In this document: one piece after another, positions 45,349 through 56,828 of the stretch | Position numbering within the stretch: the first letter of the stretch is position 1 | Layout: each line of letters begins with the position of its first letter | DNA from: Dissophora ornata | Lineage: Eukaryota > Mortierellomycota > Mortierellomycetes > Mortierellales > Mortierellaceae | Direction: 5' to 3' | Assembly (NCBI GenBank): GCA_025201705.1 | Contig: MU616570.1 | Coordinates: 1-64,000, forward strand | DNA: 64,000 bases | The notes under the pieces: model-generated | What the model saw: the letters and a program-made list of their open reading frames with translations, nothing else | Told to the model about the DNA's origin: nothing | The model's database searches: none | Position numbers and translations under genes: made by a program

Positions 45349-48192
45349 CTATCCACTGCAGCTCATGCACGCCTCCTTGTTGTCGATCGAGCACATCATC
45401 GCAGCCTCGTTTGCCTCCCGCTCGGCTTCTTTGTTGATCGACAACTGATCTACTGTAAACTTGATCGCGTCCACGGCAGGGCGCGTGCGGAGGTAGTACA
45501 TGCCAGTCTTAAGGCCCCTCTTCCACCCATAGAACGCCATCGACGTCAGTTTGCCGTAATTGACATCCGCCATATGGATGTTCATCGACTGAGACTGGTC
45601 AATAAACGCGCCGCGGTCTGCTGCCATGTCAATCACGACCTTCTGCGAAATCTCCCATGTCGTTTTGTAAAGTGCCTTGAGGTCGTCAGGGATACCCGGG
45701 ATACGCTGGATCGATCCGTTCTCGGAGATGATGCGGTTCTTGAGTTGATCGTTCCAAAGGCCCATTTCGACCAGATCCTTCAACATCCATGGATTCACGA
45801 TCTGGAACTCGCCAGCGAGAACACGACGAGTATAAATATTAGAGGTATAGGGCTCGAAGCACTCGTTGAAACCGAGAATCTGAGAGGTCGAAGCAGTGGG
45901 CATAGGTGCGACCAGAAGCGAGTTGCGGACACCGTGCTTGGCAATACTGCTGCGCAGTACATCCCAGTCCCAAAGATCCGAAGGAGTCACGCCCCACATG
46001 TCGGGCTGCAAGATGCCCTTCGAGACAGGAGATCCTGCATATGTCTCATAGGGTCCATCCTCTTGAGCCATCTCGCATGATGCCTCCAACGCAGCATGAT
46101 AAATTGTCTCAAAGATCTGTGTGTTCAACTGGCGGGCTTCAGGAGAGTCGAATGGCATACGCATCTTGATGAACGCGTCAGCAAGACCCTGTACACCAAC
46201 ACCGATAGGGCGATGACGCTTGTTCGACCTCTCGGCTTCGGGAACGGGGTAGTAGTTCTCATCAATGATCTTGTTCAGGTTGCGGGTCACGACCTTGGTG
46301 ATCTTATGGAGCATCTTGAAATCATACGTCTGGCCGCTCACAAACGTGGGAAGTGCGATACTGGCCAGGTTGCAGACGGCTACCTCATCGGGACTGCTGT
46401 ATTCGACAATCTCCGTGCACAAGTTACTGCACTTGATGGTTCCCAAGTTCTGCTGGTTCGACTTGCGGTTGCAGGCATCCTTGTACAACATATACGGTGT
46501 TCCGGTCTCGGTCTGAGACTCCAAAATGGCGTACCAGAGCTTCTGGGCCTTGATAGTCTTGCGAGCACGACCCTCGCGCTCGTATCTGTGGTAAAGCTCC
46601 TCAAACTCGTCACCCCACACATCCTGAAGACCGGGAGCCTCTGCAGGACAGAACAAGCTCCACTCGCCGTTCTCCTCGATGCGCTTCATAAACAGATCGG
46701 GGATCCAGAGAGCATAAAATAAGTCGCGTGCACGGCTCTCTTCCTTTCCAGTGTTCTTACGAAGGTCCAAGAACTCAAAAACGTCGGCGTGCCATGGTTC
46801 GAGATACATGGCAAAGGCGCCTGGACGCTTATTGCCTCCCTGGTCGACATAACGTGCAGTGTTATTATACACGCGGAGCATCGGGATGAGACCGTTGGAG
46901 TATCCGTTCGTTCCAGCAATGTATGAGCCAGAGGCGCGGATATTGTGGATGTTGAGACCAATTCCTCCAGCAGTCTTCGAGATCATAGCGCAAGTCTTCA
47001 GCGTGTCGTAAATACCCTCGATTGAATCGTCTTTCATCGTCAACAAAAAGCAGCTGGACATCTGAGGTCGGGGCGTACCGGCGTTGAAGAGCGTAGGCGA
47101 AGCGTGGGTGAAGTACTTTTCAGACATATAGTTGTAGGTCTCGATAGCCTTTTCGACATCATCACCGTGAATTCCAACAGAAACGCGCATCAGCATGTGT
47201 TGGGGTCTCTCAGCAACCTTGCCGTTGATACGAAGAAGATATGAGCGCTCGAGGGTCTTGAAACCAAAGTAGTTGTAATTAAAATCGCGGTCATAAATGA
47301 TGGCAGAGTTGAGGCGGTCGGCATTCTTCATAACGCTGCCGTAAGTCGACTCGGAGATCATGGAGGCGCTCTTATCGGTCTTGGGGTTAACGTAAGAGTA
47401 GAGGTCCTCAATGACCTGAGAGAAGACTTTCTTCGTCTCCTTGTGGACGTTGGATACAGCAATACGGGCGGCGAGAATGGCATAGTCAGGGTGCTTTGTA
47501 GTCATGTATGCAGCCTACAATTGACATTCAACAAATAACACACAACGTTGTCAGGACCAATTGTTACATTCAACAATAGCAGACATATTCTCCGGTTCAC
47601 GTACGGTCTCGGCGGCAAGGTTGTCAAGCTCGACAGTGCTCACGCCCTGATAAACTCCAGAGATGACCTGGAAGCAAGGGTCCAAAGAAGAAAGTTTAGT
47701 TAGTATGCTATATGTAAGCAGCCGCGGAAAAAAAGCCACCTGCGAGAGACTCCGCAAGCAAAATACATTCCCAAACGACCGCCCATTGCCCATGTATTTC
47801 ATATTGATTGAATTCGATGATACCTTCTGAGTGACCTGAACGGGGTCTACAAAGTTCATATCGAGACCATAACAGAGCTTGACGATTCTGGCCGTGATCT
47901 TGTCAAAGGCGACGCGCTCCTTGCGACCTGCAAATTCAATTCATTAGAAACGGATTTCGATTAGAACGAGGAGGAGTCAATCTCATTTGACTGGAGTTAA
48001 AATCAGCTTGACCATTACCATCTAGTAATTGTCATGGACGTCATATCGATATGGGGAGAACAAAGAGAATGAGCAAAATAAAGGTCGAGGGTCAGTTAAA
48101 GCATTTTCTCCTCACCGCAATTCGTCGCATACACAATGGTGGCAACGATGAGCTACAAGTTTAGTTCACATACCTCGCTTGTAGACAAACAT
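45349..48192 (-). CDS. RNR1: Ribonucleoside-diphosphate reductase large subunit
   Basis: Reduces ribonucleoside diphosphates to deoxy forms, the committed step for dNTP supply, with the Rnr2-type small subunit. Exons: 48192-48174, 48021-48019, 47927-47824, 47667-47605, 47514-45349 (784 aa). The second exon is only 3 nt (ATG), flanked by TTACTAG and GTAATGG. With it the N-terminal ATP-cone reads [20 protein letters not shown] as in other eukaryotes; without it the Asp is lost. Catalytic sequence: [14 protein letters not shown] (first redox Cys), [10 protein letters not shown] (radical Cys and Glu), [12 protein letters not shown] (second redox Cys), [18 protein letters not shown]. It ends CMSCSG, the C-x2-C tail that re-reduces the active site. 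Codon use is strongly biased to C-ending codons, as in highly expressed genes. Confidence 0.96.
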
Positions 48193-48486
48193 TGCAAGAG
48201 AACAAACGGAGTAGAATTAACGTGGAATGGGGATGAAGATAAAGAAGGAGAAAAGAAGACTTGGGTATTCTGGCTTCAGAGTGCACTGGGGACAAGGAAA
48301 CGCAGCAGCAAGAAGGAAGGACCAAGAAGGGAAAAAAAAAACAGCCCCTGCGAGATTTTATTAATTAAACGCGTTTCTTTTGTTTATCAAGGACTGCTAT
48401 CGAAGTGGTTGTTTGTGTTGCCATGAACGCGTCTTCGCAAAGTATTTACACGCACCTTGCATCTACACGTCCTCCAATCGTAAACT
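48193..48486. promoter_or_regulatory. RNR1 promoter with two MCB boxes
   Basis: ACGCGT occurs at 48369-48374 and 48427-48432, 177 and 235 bp before the RNR1 ATG. ACGCGT is the MluI cell-cycle box bound by MBF (Mbp1-Swi6) at G1/S in yeasts, where RNR large-subunit genes are classic targets. The spacer also serves as the 3' flank of the next gene upstream. Confidence 0.65.
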
Positions 48487-50001
48487 CTACCGCGGCGCTG
48501 CAGACGCATTGTAAAAGCATTCTTGAAAAATATCTAGGGTCCGTTGGCCACTCTCTTGGCTCTTGGTTTCAATCTCTGACAGTCTTCCATCATTGGGTGC
48601 TACCATTCCGAGACGCAGCTTTGATCTCTTGACTTGAAGAGGACCTCTTCCTTGGGACAATCTCCCGTTGCCATTTTCACACTCGCCTCCGCCGTCCTCG
48701 GAGATATTCTGATTTACACTATTGGCTGTGCTCACATCAACGCTCATCCGGCCGCAATTGCTTCCCATGGGCGTGGTTACTACGGACCCCAAGTTACTTT
48801 GGTATCCTGCCTCGTTGTCGATCAAGTTGAGCATGGAATTGTCAACAGGATGTTGTGATCTAGGTATCTCTGAAACTTGACTAGTGCCGCCCTGACCTTG
48901 TGCAGAGACGGTTGGAACGAATTGTTGCATCAAACAAGCTGATGTCGACTCGCTCTTTAACACAAGGTTACTGGCACCAGAGACGGATAACGTCGAGAGC
49001 GAGAGCCAAGGACTAGATGGGCCAATGAATTCCTTATCTTTCCAGTCCGCCTTACGTTTCATACCTCGACGATAAGGCGATCCTAGGTTGGTAGGGTTGG
49101 AGACGTGTTGCGAGCAACACCTAGTTAAGGCACTCGGACACATTTTGTTGGAGTATTGCGAGGGTTGCTGCAGGCCATCCTGACTTCCGCCTTTGGCGTA
49201 CATACCCTGGGCCATTGACATGCCCTGTTCCAGTCCAGGACTTAGCTGCCCTAAGGATGACTGAGATGGTATATCCATAGACGTGACCACACTTGAAGAA
49301 GAGGACGAAGACGGGAACGATGCTGGAGAAGATGCTAGTGGCGAAGAAGGCAGACTGGTCGTCTCCCTCGCTGCCCTCACTGCAGCCGTGAAATCAGTAC
49401 GATGACGAAAATGATCATCGCTGCTTGCAGTAAGAGTGTCACACATGTGCTGATGTGATGGAAGACGTGGTGAGGAAGGTGGAGGCGACGATGTCGCCGA
49501 AGTAGAGGCTACAGTCCAGACCGAACGCCAATGTGGCCCTACAGGCTGCTTGTTCAGTCTGCTGTTGCTGATTAAGGTGCATCGTTGCGAGTTCTCAAGC
49601 AAAATGGTGTTATCGCTGCATGCCGGCGTATTGGCGGGGCTAAAAGTTGTATGCCATGGCAGGGCTGTGCCTCCAGGTATGACCTGGCGTCGCTGCATCA
49701 ACTGTAATTGTTGTAGGTAGAGTTGATGCTGGCGCTGGTACTCTGTGAGCTGATAGGGTGGCCTCGCCTGAAGTCCGCTCAAAGATGATATTTGCGAGTC
49801 TTCCAGAGCCGACAACTGTTGAGGACGGAAGAAGGGGTCACTGGTGCAGCGACGGTCCACCTGACTGTCTTTGGAGACCAAGGACGGGACTTTTGTTGAG
49901 AGGGTGAGAGCATTCATAAAGTTGTGTTCATATTCGACGCTGAGGTCAGGCCTTGAGATGGCATTCAAATCGGATGAATGTGCTCCGTGCTCAATCGACA
50001 A
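48487..50001 (-). CDS. Gln/Ser-rich protein of unknown function
   Basis: About 504 residues in one long frame. It includes a Gln-rich run (YQRQHQLYLQQLQLMQRRQ), Ser-rich stretches, a basic cluster (YRRGMKRKADWKDKE) that could be a nuclear signal, and a C-terminus with VKRSKLRLGM. Composition suggests a disordered nuclear or regulatory protein. The start is unsettled. The first in-frame ATG is at 49917, but the frame is open to about 50050, where an acceptor (TTTGAG) fits. A short 5' exon from ATG 50282 (MDFFLD, donor GACG|GTTTGC) would join in phase. No family recognised. Confidence 0.6.
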   Translation of the reverse strand: MSIEHGAHSSDLNAISRPDLSVEYEHNFMNALTLSTKVPSLVSKDSQVDRRCTSDPFFRPQQLSALEDSQISSLSGLQARPPYQLTEYQRQHQLYLQQLQLMQRRQVIPGGTALPWHTTFSPANTPACSDNTILLENSQRCTLISNSRLNKQPVGPHWRSVWTVASTSATSSPPPSSPRLPSHQHMCDTLTASSDDHFRHRTDFTAAVRAARETTSLPSSPLASSPASFPSSSSSSSVVTSMDIPSQSSLGQLSPGLEQGMSMAQGMYAKGGSQDGLQQPSQYSNKMCPSALTRCCSQHVSNPTNLGSPYRRGMKRKADWKDKEFIGPSSPWLSLSTLSVSGASNLVLKSESTSACLMQQFVPTVSAQGQGGTSQVSEIPRSQHPVDNSMLNLIDNEAGYQSNLGSVVTTPMGSNCGRMSVDVSTANSVNQNISEDGGGECENGNGRLSQGRGPLQVKRSKLRLGMVAPNDGRLSEIETKSQESGQRTLDIFQECFYNASAAPR

Positions 50002-50378
50002 TCCAGGAGACGAACTAGTTGCTAGAGCTTGAATGACAGTTGCTCAAAGTAGTAAGTGACAGTCGGACTGGAGTGGAATGACGATGAAAGCGACGTCCTT
50101 CTAGCTGCCACATGAAGCAAGGAGTGGTCGCAAAAGGTCGGGTGTTTATCCCCGTAATATTTTTTTTGCAAGAGTTATGTGGTTGGGCAGCCAGTCGAGT
50201 CATTCGGGACGTGAGCGCAACTGGGGTGCCGGACCACATGGCTCGACGTCTCCACCAGCAAACCGTCCAAAAAGAAGTCCATGATCTGCACACATTTATT
50301 TGGCGCCATCAATGCGAGGAAGTAATATGTATTCGTATTTACAAAGCGATGAAAGTAAAAGCATAAACAAAATGCAAT

Positions 50379-51702
50379 TTAAAAGTCGATGTCGTCCTTG
50401 AGCATATTTCCTCCCAGCTGGACTTTCTCTCCAGGCTCGAATGCGGGCATACCAATGTAAGGACATGATCCGCAACGGAAAGCGTCTCCGAGGTAGCAGT
50501 TTCCACAGGACGACTTGGGCTGAAGTGCCTTCGGCACAACCTCTGTGATTGCCGACTCTTTCCACCGGTTGCTCTTCGATGCGATAATAGCGTCCTCCGG
50601 TACAGGTCCTGCAGAGGAATCCGCCATTTCCACATCTTGTTGCTCATCCTCGGGATCACCCTCCTCCTCCATGCCGCATGTGCAATTCTTGCATTTCTTC
50701 TTCTTCAGGCTATTCGGTCCGCATTCAGGAGCTGCAAGCTGCTCTTTTGTGGGCTTGATCAGATCGGATTCGTCCAGCAAGTTGTCCTCGTCCTCAAGTT
50801 CCGCATCTTCATCTTCCTCGTCGTTTGCAGAGATAGTCCAGACAGCAGTCTTGCTGACTCTGTTGGTGGCGGTAGGTTTAGGCTTGGGAGCCGATGTAGA
50901 GGTGGTTGTATTGGTGGCACGCTTGCGAGCCCAAGGAAGAGCCGCGGCTGCGCCAAGCTCGTAAGCAGGCTTCTTTGCCGAGATCTATAGACAACAAGAT
51001 ATAGCACACCATGCTTAGTCAACTGAGTGCTGAAGTTCCCTGTCCCATCGCCAAACATCCTGGCCATTGCAACCCTATTTGTTACCTCAACAAACTCAAT
51101 CTGACCCACAAGTGCAGCAGCATCCGACTGCAGACTCCATGCCTGGAGTAGGCCCTGGATTTCCTGGGCGGTAGCCTGTCGTTGATTAACAACTGTGGTC
51201 TCAACGAATCCCGAGATCTTGAGGACGGAGAGCAGATCAGCAGCAGATCGCTGGAGGAGTTGGTGAAGAGCAGGCAACGACGAGGCTCCTGAGAGTACGG
51301 GCTCGGTCAAGGACAATCCTCCACCAGGCAAAAGTGTGCTCGCCAATGCAGCCAGAACTGCATCTGAATGCTGGTAGGCCGAGGGGGCGACAGCTCCAGT
51401 AACGATGGTATTATAGGTTGATGTGGGTAGGGAGACTAAATGCAACAGGAGAAATGCGTTAAGGTTAACTTCATGGAATTCTCTGCAGCGAAAGCATTGC
51501 ATGCAAATCTGCAGAAGGAGCAGAGCGACGTACTAGAGGCAAGTCTGTCGAACTGCTCAAAGTTGACAGACCCCTGGCTGCCGACGGAAGAAAGGATAGA
51601 GTTTCTTGCGTCGGTCAACTCGGAGGCGGACGCCGAGGAAGTTCCGATGAGCAGGACCTTGTGTCCCTGGCTGACGAGAGCAGAGGTTGCTACAGGGGCC
51701 AT
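50379..51702 (-). CDS. DRE2: Cytosolic Fe-S assembly protein Dre2/anamorsin
   Basis: Carries electrons from Tah18 to early steps of cytosolic iron-sulfur protein assembly. Exons 51702-51534, 51435-51086, 50984-50379 (374 aa, in phase). The N-terminal domain (about residues 1-175) is methyltransferase-like. A linker is followed by the two cluster motifs: [17 protein letters not shown] for [2Fe-2S], and [19 protein letters not shown], the twin C-x2-C of the second site. It ends KDDIDF. All expected cysteines are present. Confidence 0.95.
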
Positions 51703-51752
51703 GGCGATCTTATGTTGCGAATGAGTTGGGGTGAGGTAGAAGGTGAAGGGAG

Positions 51753-51801
51753 CGTGTGTGTGCGTGCGTGTGGGTGTGTGGGTGTGGGTGTGTGTGTGTG
51801 C
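51753..51801. repeat. TG-rich microsatellite upstream of DRE2
   Basis: GTGTGTG tracts broken by GC and GG, about 50 bp before the DRE2 start codon, so probably in its 5' UTR or core promoter. Confidence 0.85.
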
Positions 51802-52019
51802 GACTCGGCGGCGAGGTGAAAAATGAGATCTTTAGAAAGCGATGGATGGAGCTGGGTGGAGACAATTGAAAGATAGAAAAAAAAAAAAAGAATTTGTCAG
51901 TCATCCATCTGGCACTCAGTCATCCTGTCAATCAGTCAAAAGCCACTTCAAAAACATGATTGGTCAGTCTTGGTCGCTTTTTATTATCAGAGTTCCATCT
52001 TGTGCCTGTGCCATCCGTC

Positions 52020-52253
52020 ATGGCCCAGAGAACAACGGGTAATCACGGCCAAACGAAGCGCTCTCGACTCGCCCCTGTTGCGGAGACCTCCGTCTCTGTC
52101 CCTGCCGCTCCACCAACTCGGCTGCTTCACCCTGCACCCTGCCAACAGGACCATACCATCCAACGTTGCCCTCTCCTTGTGCCAATGTATCAAGATCTAT
52201 GGCATTCGACTGCGCCCGTTGATCTGGCGGCGTCATCGACCGACATATTCTAG
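52020..52253 (+). CDS. Possible small ORF, 77 aa, overlapping the GPCR 3' end
   Basis: Begins MAQRTTGNHGQTKRSRLAPV and ends SSTDIF, Pro/Ala/His-rich. It could be driven from the DRE2 upstream region. Its last 21 bases overlap the 3' end of the minus-strand receptor gene. The opposite strand is also open here (52260-52018), so coding status is ambiguous. Confidence 0.2.
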   Translation: MAQRTTGNHGQTKRSRLAPVAETSVSVPAAPPTRLLHPAPCQQDHTIQRCPLLVPMYQDLWHSTAPVDLAASSTDIF

Positions 52254-55200
52254 ATGACACGGGTCCTCAACAAGGGTCCTCGCCCGCTCGCCCTCGTTCA
52301 TACTGTCTACCATGCTTTTTGGACTTGCTGTCAGCGTCATCGTAGAGCTCGACGTCTCATGCCTACGGCGATGATCCTCATCATACGCTGCAGATCCTGC
52401 CTGCGCATCAGGTGTGACACCATTGCCGCTCCTTTTCTCTCCTGGACCCACAATGTGGGTATCTCCAGACACCTGCCAATTATTCATCGATAGACCCAAC
52501 GTCCGATCGCTCTCATTATGTTGGCGCTGTCCCGGAGATGATCCACCACCAACGCCCTCTCCTGGAGTGAAACTGCTGCTGTTCATCGGGGACGGGGACG
52601 GGGTCGCTTCCATGACGGAGAGGTTGGTTAATGACAGATTACCTAGAGGCACAATGCTACCAGTCCCGGTCGAGCCCGAGTGGACATGGTCGGCCTGTTG
52701 CTTGTGATTATCAAAGAGGCTGTACCAGTATAGAAGACGCTTCTCGTCCTGAACTTGAAGGAGAAAATCGTATCGGCTACAACCAACAACCCGCAGAATG
52801 TACGTTCCAGACTCGCGAGAATGAATGAACACAGAGACAAAGGTGTATGTCCTGCCAGTTTCTGGCTTTCCCTATTCCATTTCCAGCAGACACGGTGGTC
52901 AGATGTACACACAAAATATATCAACGGATCGTATGCGATATATTGCCGCAATAGCTTACGAGCTCAAAACATGTAAAGTATCGCCCTTTCGGATACAAAA
53001 CTACACGCCGCATGCGCCAGCTCGACAGAAAGGGCAGGAATCGGTTCAGGAACTTGACACTCATATATCCCACATGTGCCTCCTTGAGGGTTTCATCTTT
53101 AGCTTCATCCAATATCGTCACGCTGCCCTTGCGCCCACTAGAAAGATGATGGCTACTTCCATTCGCAGAGTCGCCAGGCCCTACATCTGTAGTTCCAACA
53201 ACGCCTTGACCCAAAATCACAAGGTCCCCACTGCTGTTCATCCATCCTGGGGCACCGCTGTAGATAAACTCGTCCATACTGCTTTCATCTGCGCCATCAC
53301 CAGGGCCATTAGCTCGCTGTTGAGATCGCTCGATCTGAGTAAAGAGCTCCCAAAGCTTTGGCAGGAACAAAAACATAAGCGAGAACGTAGTTCCGAAGAG
53401 TATAACCACGGTTGACAGGAAGAACTTTGTCAAAAACTGGTCTCGTGGCAAAAAGACGGTTGGCATGGCCAAACAGCCTGACAGAAGGATGTTGCTGTGA
53501 ATACGAAGATTAATTGGTTAACCTCAGGTTGTGCTGTTGTTTGACACTGACGATAGCCTCTCTGTTAACTTACTAAACCACGAATGCAATTTGTCGGCAC
53601 TCGTTATAGTTCGCAGCGACATTGCGGTTCATATAGGCCAGATATGTGGCAATGAGGAGCAGGGCCGCGTTGTAGACAAAGGCAATTATAAAAATCGGGG
53701 CAATGCTTCCGCTGACATTATTGCATGCCCAGTACGCCGTGAAATCGGGCATTGTGATCTGCTCCAATGTTGGCGGCGTCTTAAGGAACCATACCGCCAT
53801 AATGATCTATATAAGAGAAAACGTTGTTAGCGGGCCGCATGCCAAACTCTTACTCGTATGCGACACTACAACACTACTGTAAATCCAAAATGACATTGTT
53901 CTTACCAAATTGCCAAGCATGATGGTGCCGACAATCTTGAGGAGATGCGCATCCTTAATGACCCGCTTGGTGACATAAATATTGTGAAATATCTTGTACA
54001 CCCTGAAGTTCTTGGCCACAATGTTGCTGACAACAAGCACAAAACCGACATTGAGAGTCAAGGGTCTTGCTATGCAGAGAAAGTGGTTGGGGATGTCCAA
54101 TCCCATGACTGTTGAGATGTACAAGAGTATGAACCCGCATAGCTCTAGACAACAAAACAGAGGACTGCATCGTGCAAGGGGGAAACGAGCGAAAGAACAT
54201 CATGAGCACAGCGCATACTTAACCAACCTTCTAATTGTTTAGTGTCAAGTAATTTGTACCGCTTACCTGGATGCCTTGATGACCTGTGCACGCCGGTACA
54301 CGACCACAATCAGCATGGTCAACAGCGAGAACAGAATGCTCAGTCCAGCAACTGAAATAACGACTAGTCCGATAGGGGATCCAAGTTTCGGGTTCAAGAT
54401 CTGGAGCGGCGCAGAATCTGCAGGCGTATTGTACGTCCCATCAAAGTACATGGGAGGGGACGAGAGGTTGAAAACCCCCGAGTAAGAAGTGCCGATGGGA
54501 ACAATATTTCCGCTCTGAAAATTGTAGAGAATGAAATTGCCATAGACAACATCTCCATTCATGTCAAACACCATGGGGCCACCAGGACCTGTATAGTTGA
54601 CATTCATGTCGACAGGTTTCAGCGCGGGACCCAATTTGCCCGCTGCCAAAAGATGGAGGGCAGTCCAGTTGCCCTTGACAGCGTTCGCAAATGCATTGGC
54701 CATTACCATCATGCACGAGTACGCTTGACTATCAAGATAATGAAATGAGTACTCAGTGTTTGATCAACAGCAGTGATATAGAGTGGTCTTCGGTCGTATC
54801 TACACAGGCGAAATACTCACGGCTCATTGCTTGAGATATCCCTCTGGCCGGCATAAGGATATCTATTAATCGAAAGCGCTGGCTAAGTATACATTCAGAG
54901 AACATGATTCGCATCGTTGGTCGTGTAAATTAACTTACTGAGAAGGGTCAAGAGCGCTCCATTTGTCCAGAAACATTTCATACGGTGGATATCCATGTAG
55001 CCTCAGAAGGTTGTCGAACATGAATAGACCATTCAAATCTGTAAGCTTGATAGCTGTGTTTCCGCTAAGCAACGGCTCCGTTATTTGATTGGCAATCAAC
55101 CACACATAGTCTTTCGATACGAGGCCCCTGTTGCTGTTTCACCAAGGTAGAAGGAATTCGTTAGCAATACATTGGTATGCGCAAATATATGCCACAAAAG

Positions 55201-56828
55201 AAACCTTCACATCCGTAAATATCATACACAGCCTCGATCATCAGGCGCAACAGGGGTACGTTAACCGCGGCGACCACAACTATACGTTGGCCAGAGTCTT
55301 CGAGCGTATCCAAGGCTGGTCCGACATCCGAGGAAGTGCCCATTTCCCAGAAAGCTCTTCGATATCCAATAGTGATGTTTCTCTTCGCGGCCTCAGATGC
55401 AATATTGTCCATCACTAGATCAAATAAAAAAATTAGCGCAGATTGGTCATTAGTATTTCGCACCCTTGGTCTCATTTGCGGATTGATTAAACACGTACTC
55501 TCAGAGCCAAGCGAATCCCCTGTGTAATACACAGCGATGGTTTTCCAGCCCCGACTGACGACAAAGTCCATCATCACATTGCCGAACATGAGCTCAGTCG
55601 GGATGGTCCTGAAAAAGTAGCTATAGTCGTCCCTATTTGACAATTGTGCTGTCATGGTGGTTGGCCAAATATTAAACATTTCAAAGGCAGTTAGCATAGT
55701 ATAACACATACGTCGAAGAGATGCGGAAGAGCAAGGGTGCTCGAACATCAAATAGATCGATGAGAAGCGGATGTATACAGGTTGCTCTGTGCCTTGGTTA
55801 CTGTACGAGAAAAGACAGTTCTTCGCCAGAGTCGCTCATTTGCTCTGAAGATAGAGAAACTACACTTACTCGATCCTGCTGAGTATGAGCATTGAGGGAT
55901 AGATAAACGGCTTGTCAGCAGCGCAGACTGAAGAGAGAGTGCGCTGCTGACATCTCCAATCACGCCAGCGACGCCGCCGTTTGTCTGGAGTAAGGACACG
56001 GTAGAGAAGATGGCTTGAGCAGCACCAGAGTTGTCGGGGTCAAGACCATTGAACGAATCCTTGAGAACCAAAGTGATATACGCGCCGGGGATTAGGTGGT
56101 TTGCGTTGATCTCACTTGCAGCCAGACGTATGGCTGATGTTCCACTGTGAAGAATGAGAGAAGAAAAAAAGTGTCAGTGCGTACGCGACGCGAAACAAAC
56201 TTTAATTTATCGCGTGTTGTGCACCTTTCATCATCTTGTTTCCCCGCCTCATATTGTTTATTGATTATGTGTACCTGTAGGCCAGTTGCTGCGTTAAGTT
56301 ATTGGGTAAGGAGTAAGACAGTAGTAGGCCAATTTTTATCTCGACTAGCCCCTCCACAGACGTAACGTTTGGGGTTAACTCTAGCGAGTTGTTGGTTCCT
56401 GTCAGAGGTGTGAATGGAAACGAGCGCTGCGAGACATTAGGTTGATTTTGGGGCAGTAGCAGTACAATCGGCTGTGGGTCAGGTGACGATTTTGGGGAGG
56501 GGGAAGACGATGGTGGAAGTGGGACTGGAGTCGGTGAAGAGTATAATGCTGATGATGCTAGGGCTAATGCGGAGGCCGAGACGCGCGGCTGGGATGGCGA
56601 GCGTTTCTTTGCTGTTGCGAAGCCTTGCGTCCTGGAAGGGTGGAATGTTGAATGACTCTGTGCATTTCGTTCGATTTGGTGATGTGCTGAAGAATGAGAT
56701 GATGAGGGATGTGCTGTTGATGCTGAGACGCGGCTGTAGTGATTGCTGTCGAGGAGGAATGAGGTGAACAGCATGAATGCTGCCGTGGCAATGGACATTT
56801 GCTTTGTTTGTGGCCTGAAAAACTTCAT
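52233..56828 (-). CDS. Class C G-protein-coupled receptor, GABA-B-like
   Basis: A plasma-membrane receptor with a bilobed extracellular ligand domain. Eleven exons: 56828-56275, 56144-55870, 55648-55499, 55414-55228, 55133-54939, 54862-54821, 54728-54267, 54164-53906, 53806-53574, 53494-52960, 52871-52233 (1176 aa, in phase). A hydrophobic N-terminus (IATAAFMLFTSFLL) precedes a Ser/Pro-rich spacer. The periplasmic-binding-like domain (about residues 165-590) includes GVIGDVSSALSLQSALL, DDYSYFFRTIPTELMFGNVM, GYPPYEMFLDKW and SNEPQAYSCMMVMANAFANA. Seven helices follow: SPIGLVVISVAGLSILFSLL (1), SPLFCCLELCGFILLYIS (2), LTLNVGFVLVVSNIVAKNFR then VYKIF (3), and finally FGTTFSLMFLFLPK (7). The long cytoplasmic tail is Ser/Gly-rich. 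The natural ligand is unknown. Confidence 0.92.

Noticed and set aside
45574..46722. Long plus-strand ORFs opposite RNR1
   Set aside because: They are shadows of a highly biased coding sequence on the other strand; composition is unlike a protein.
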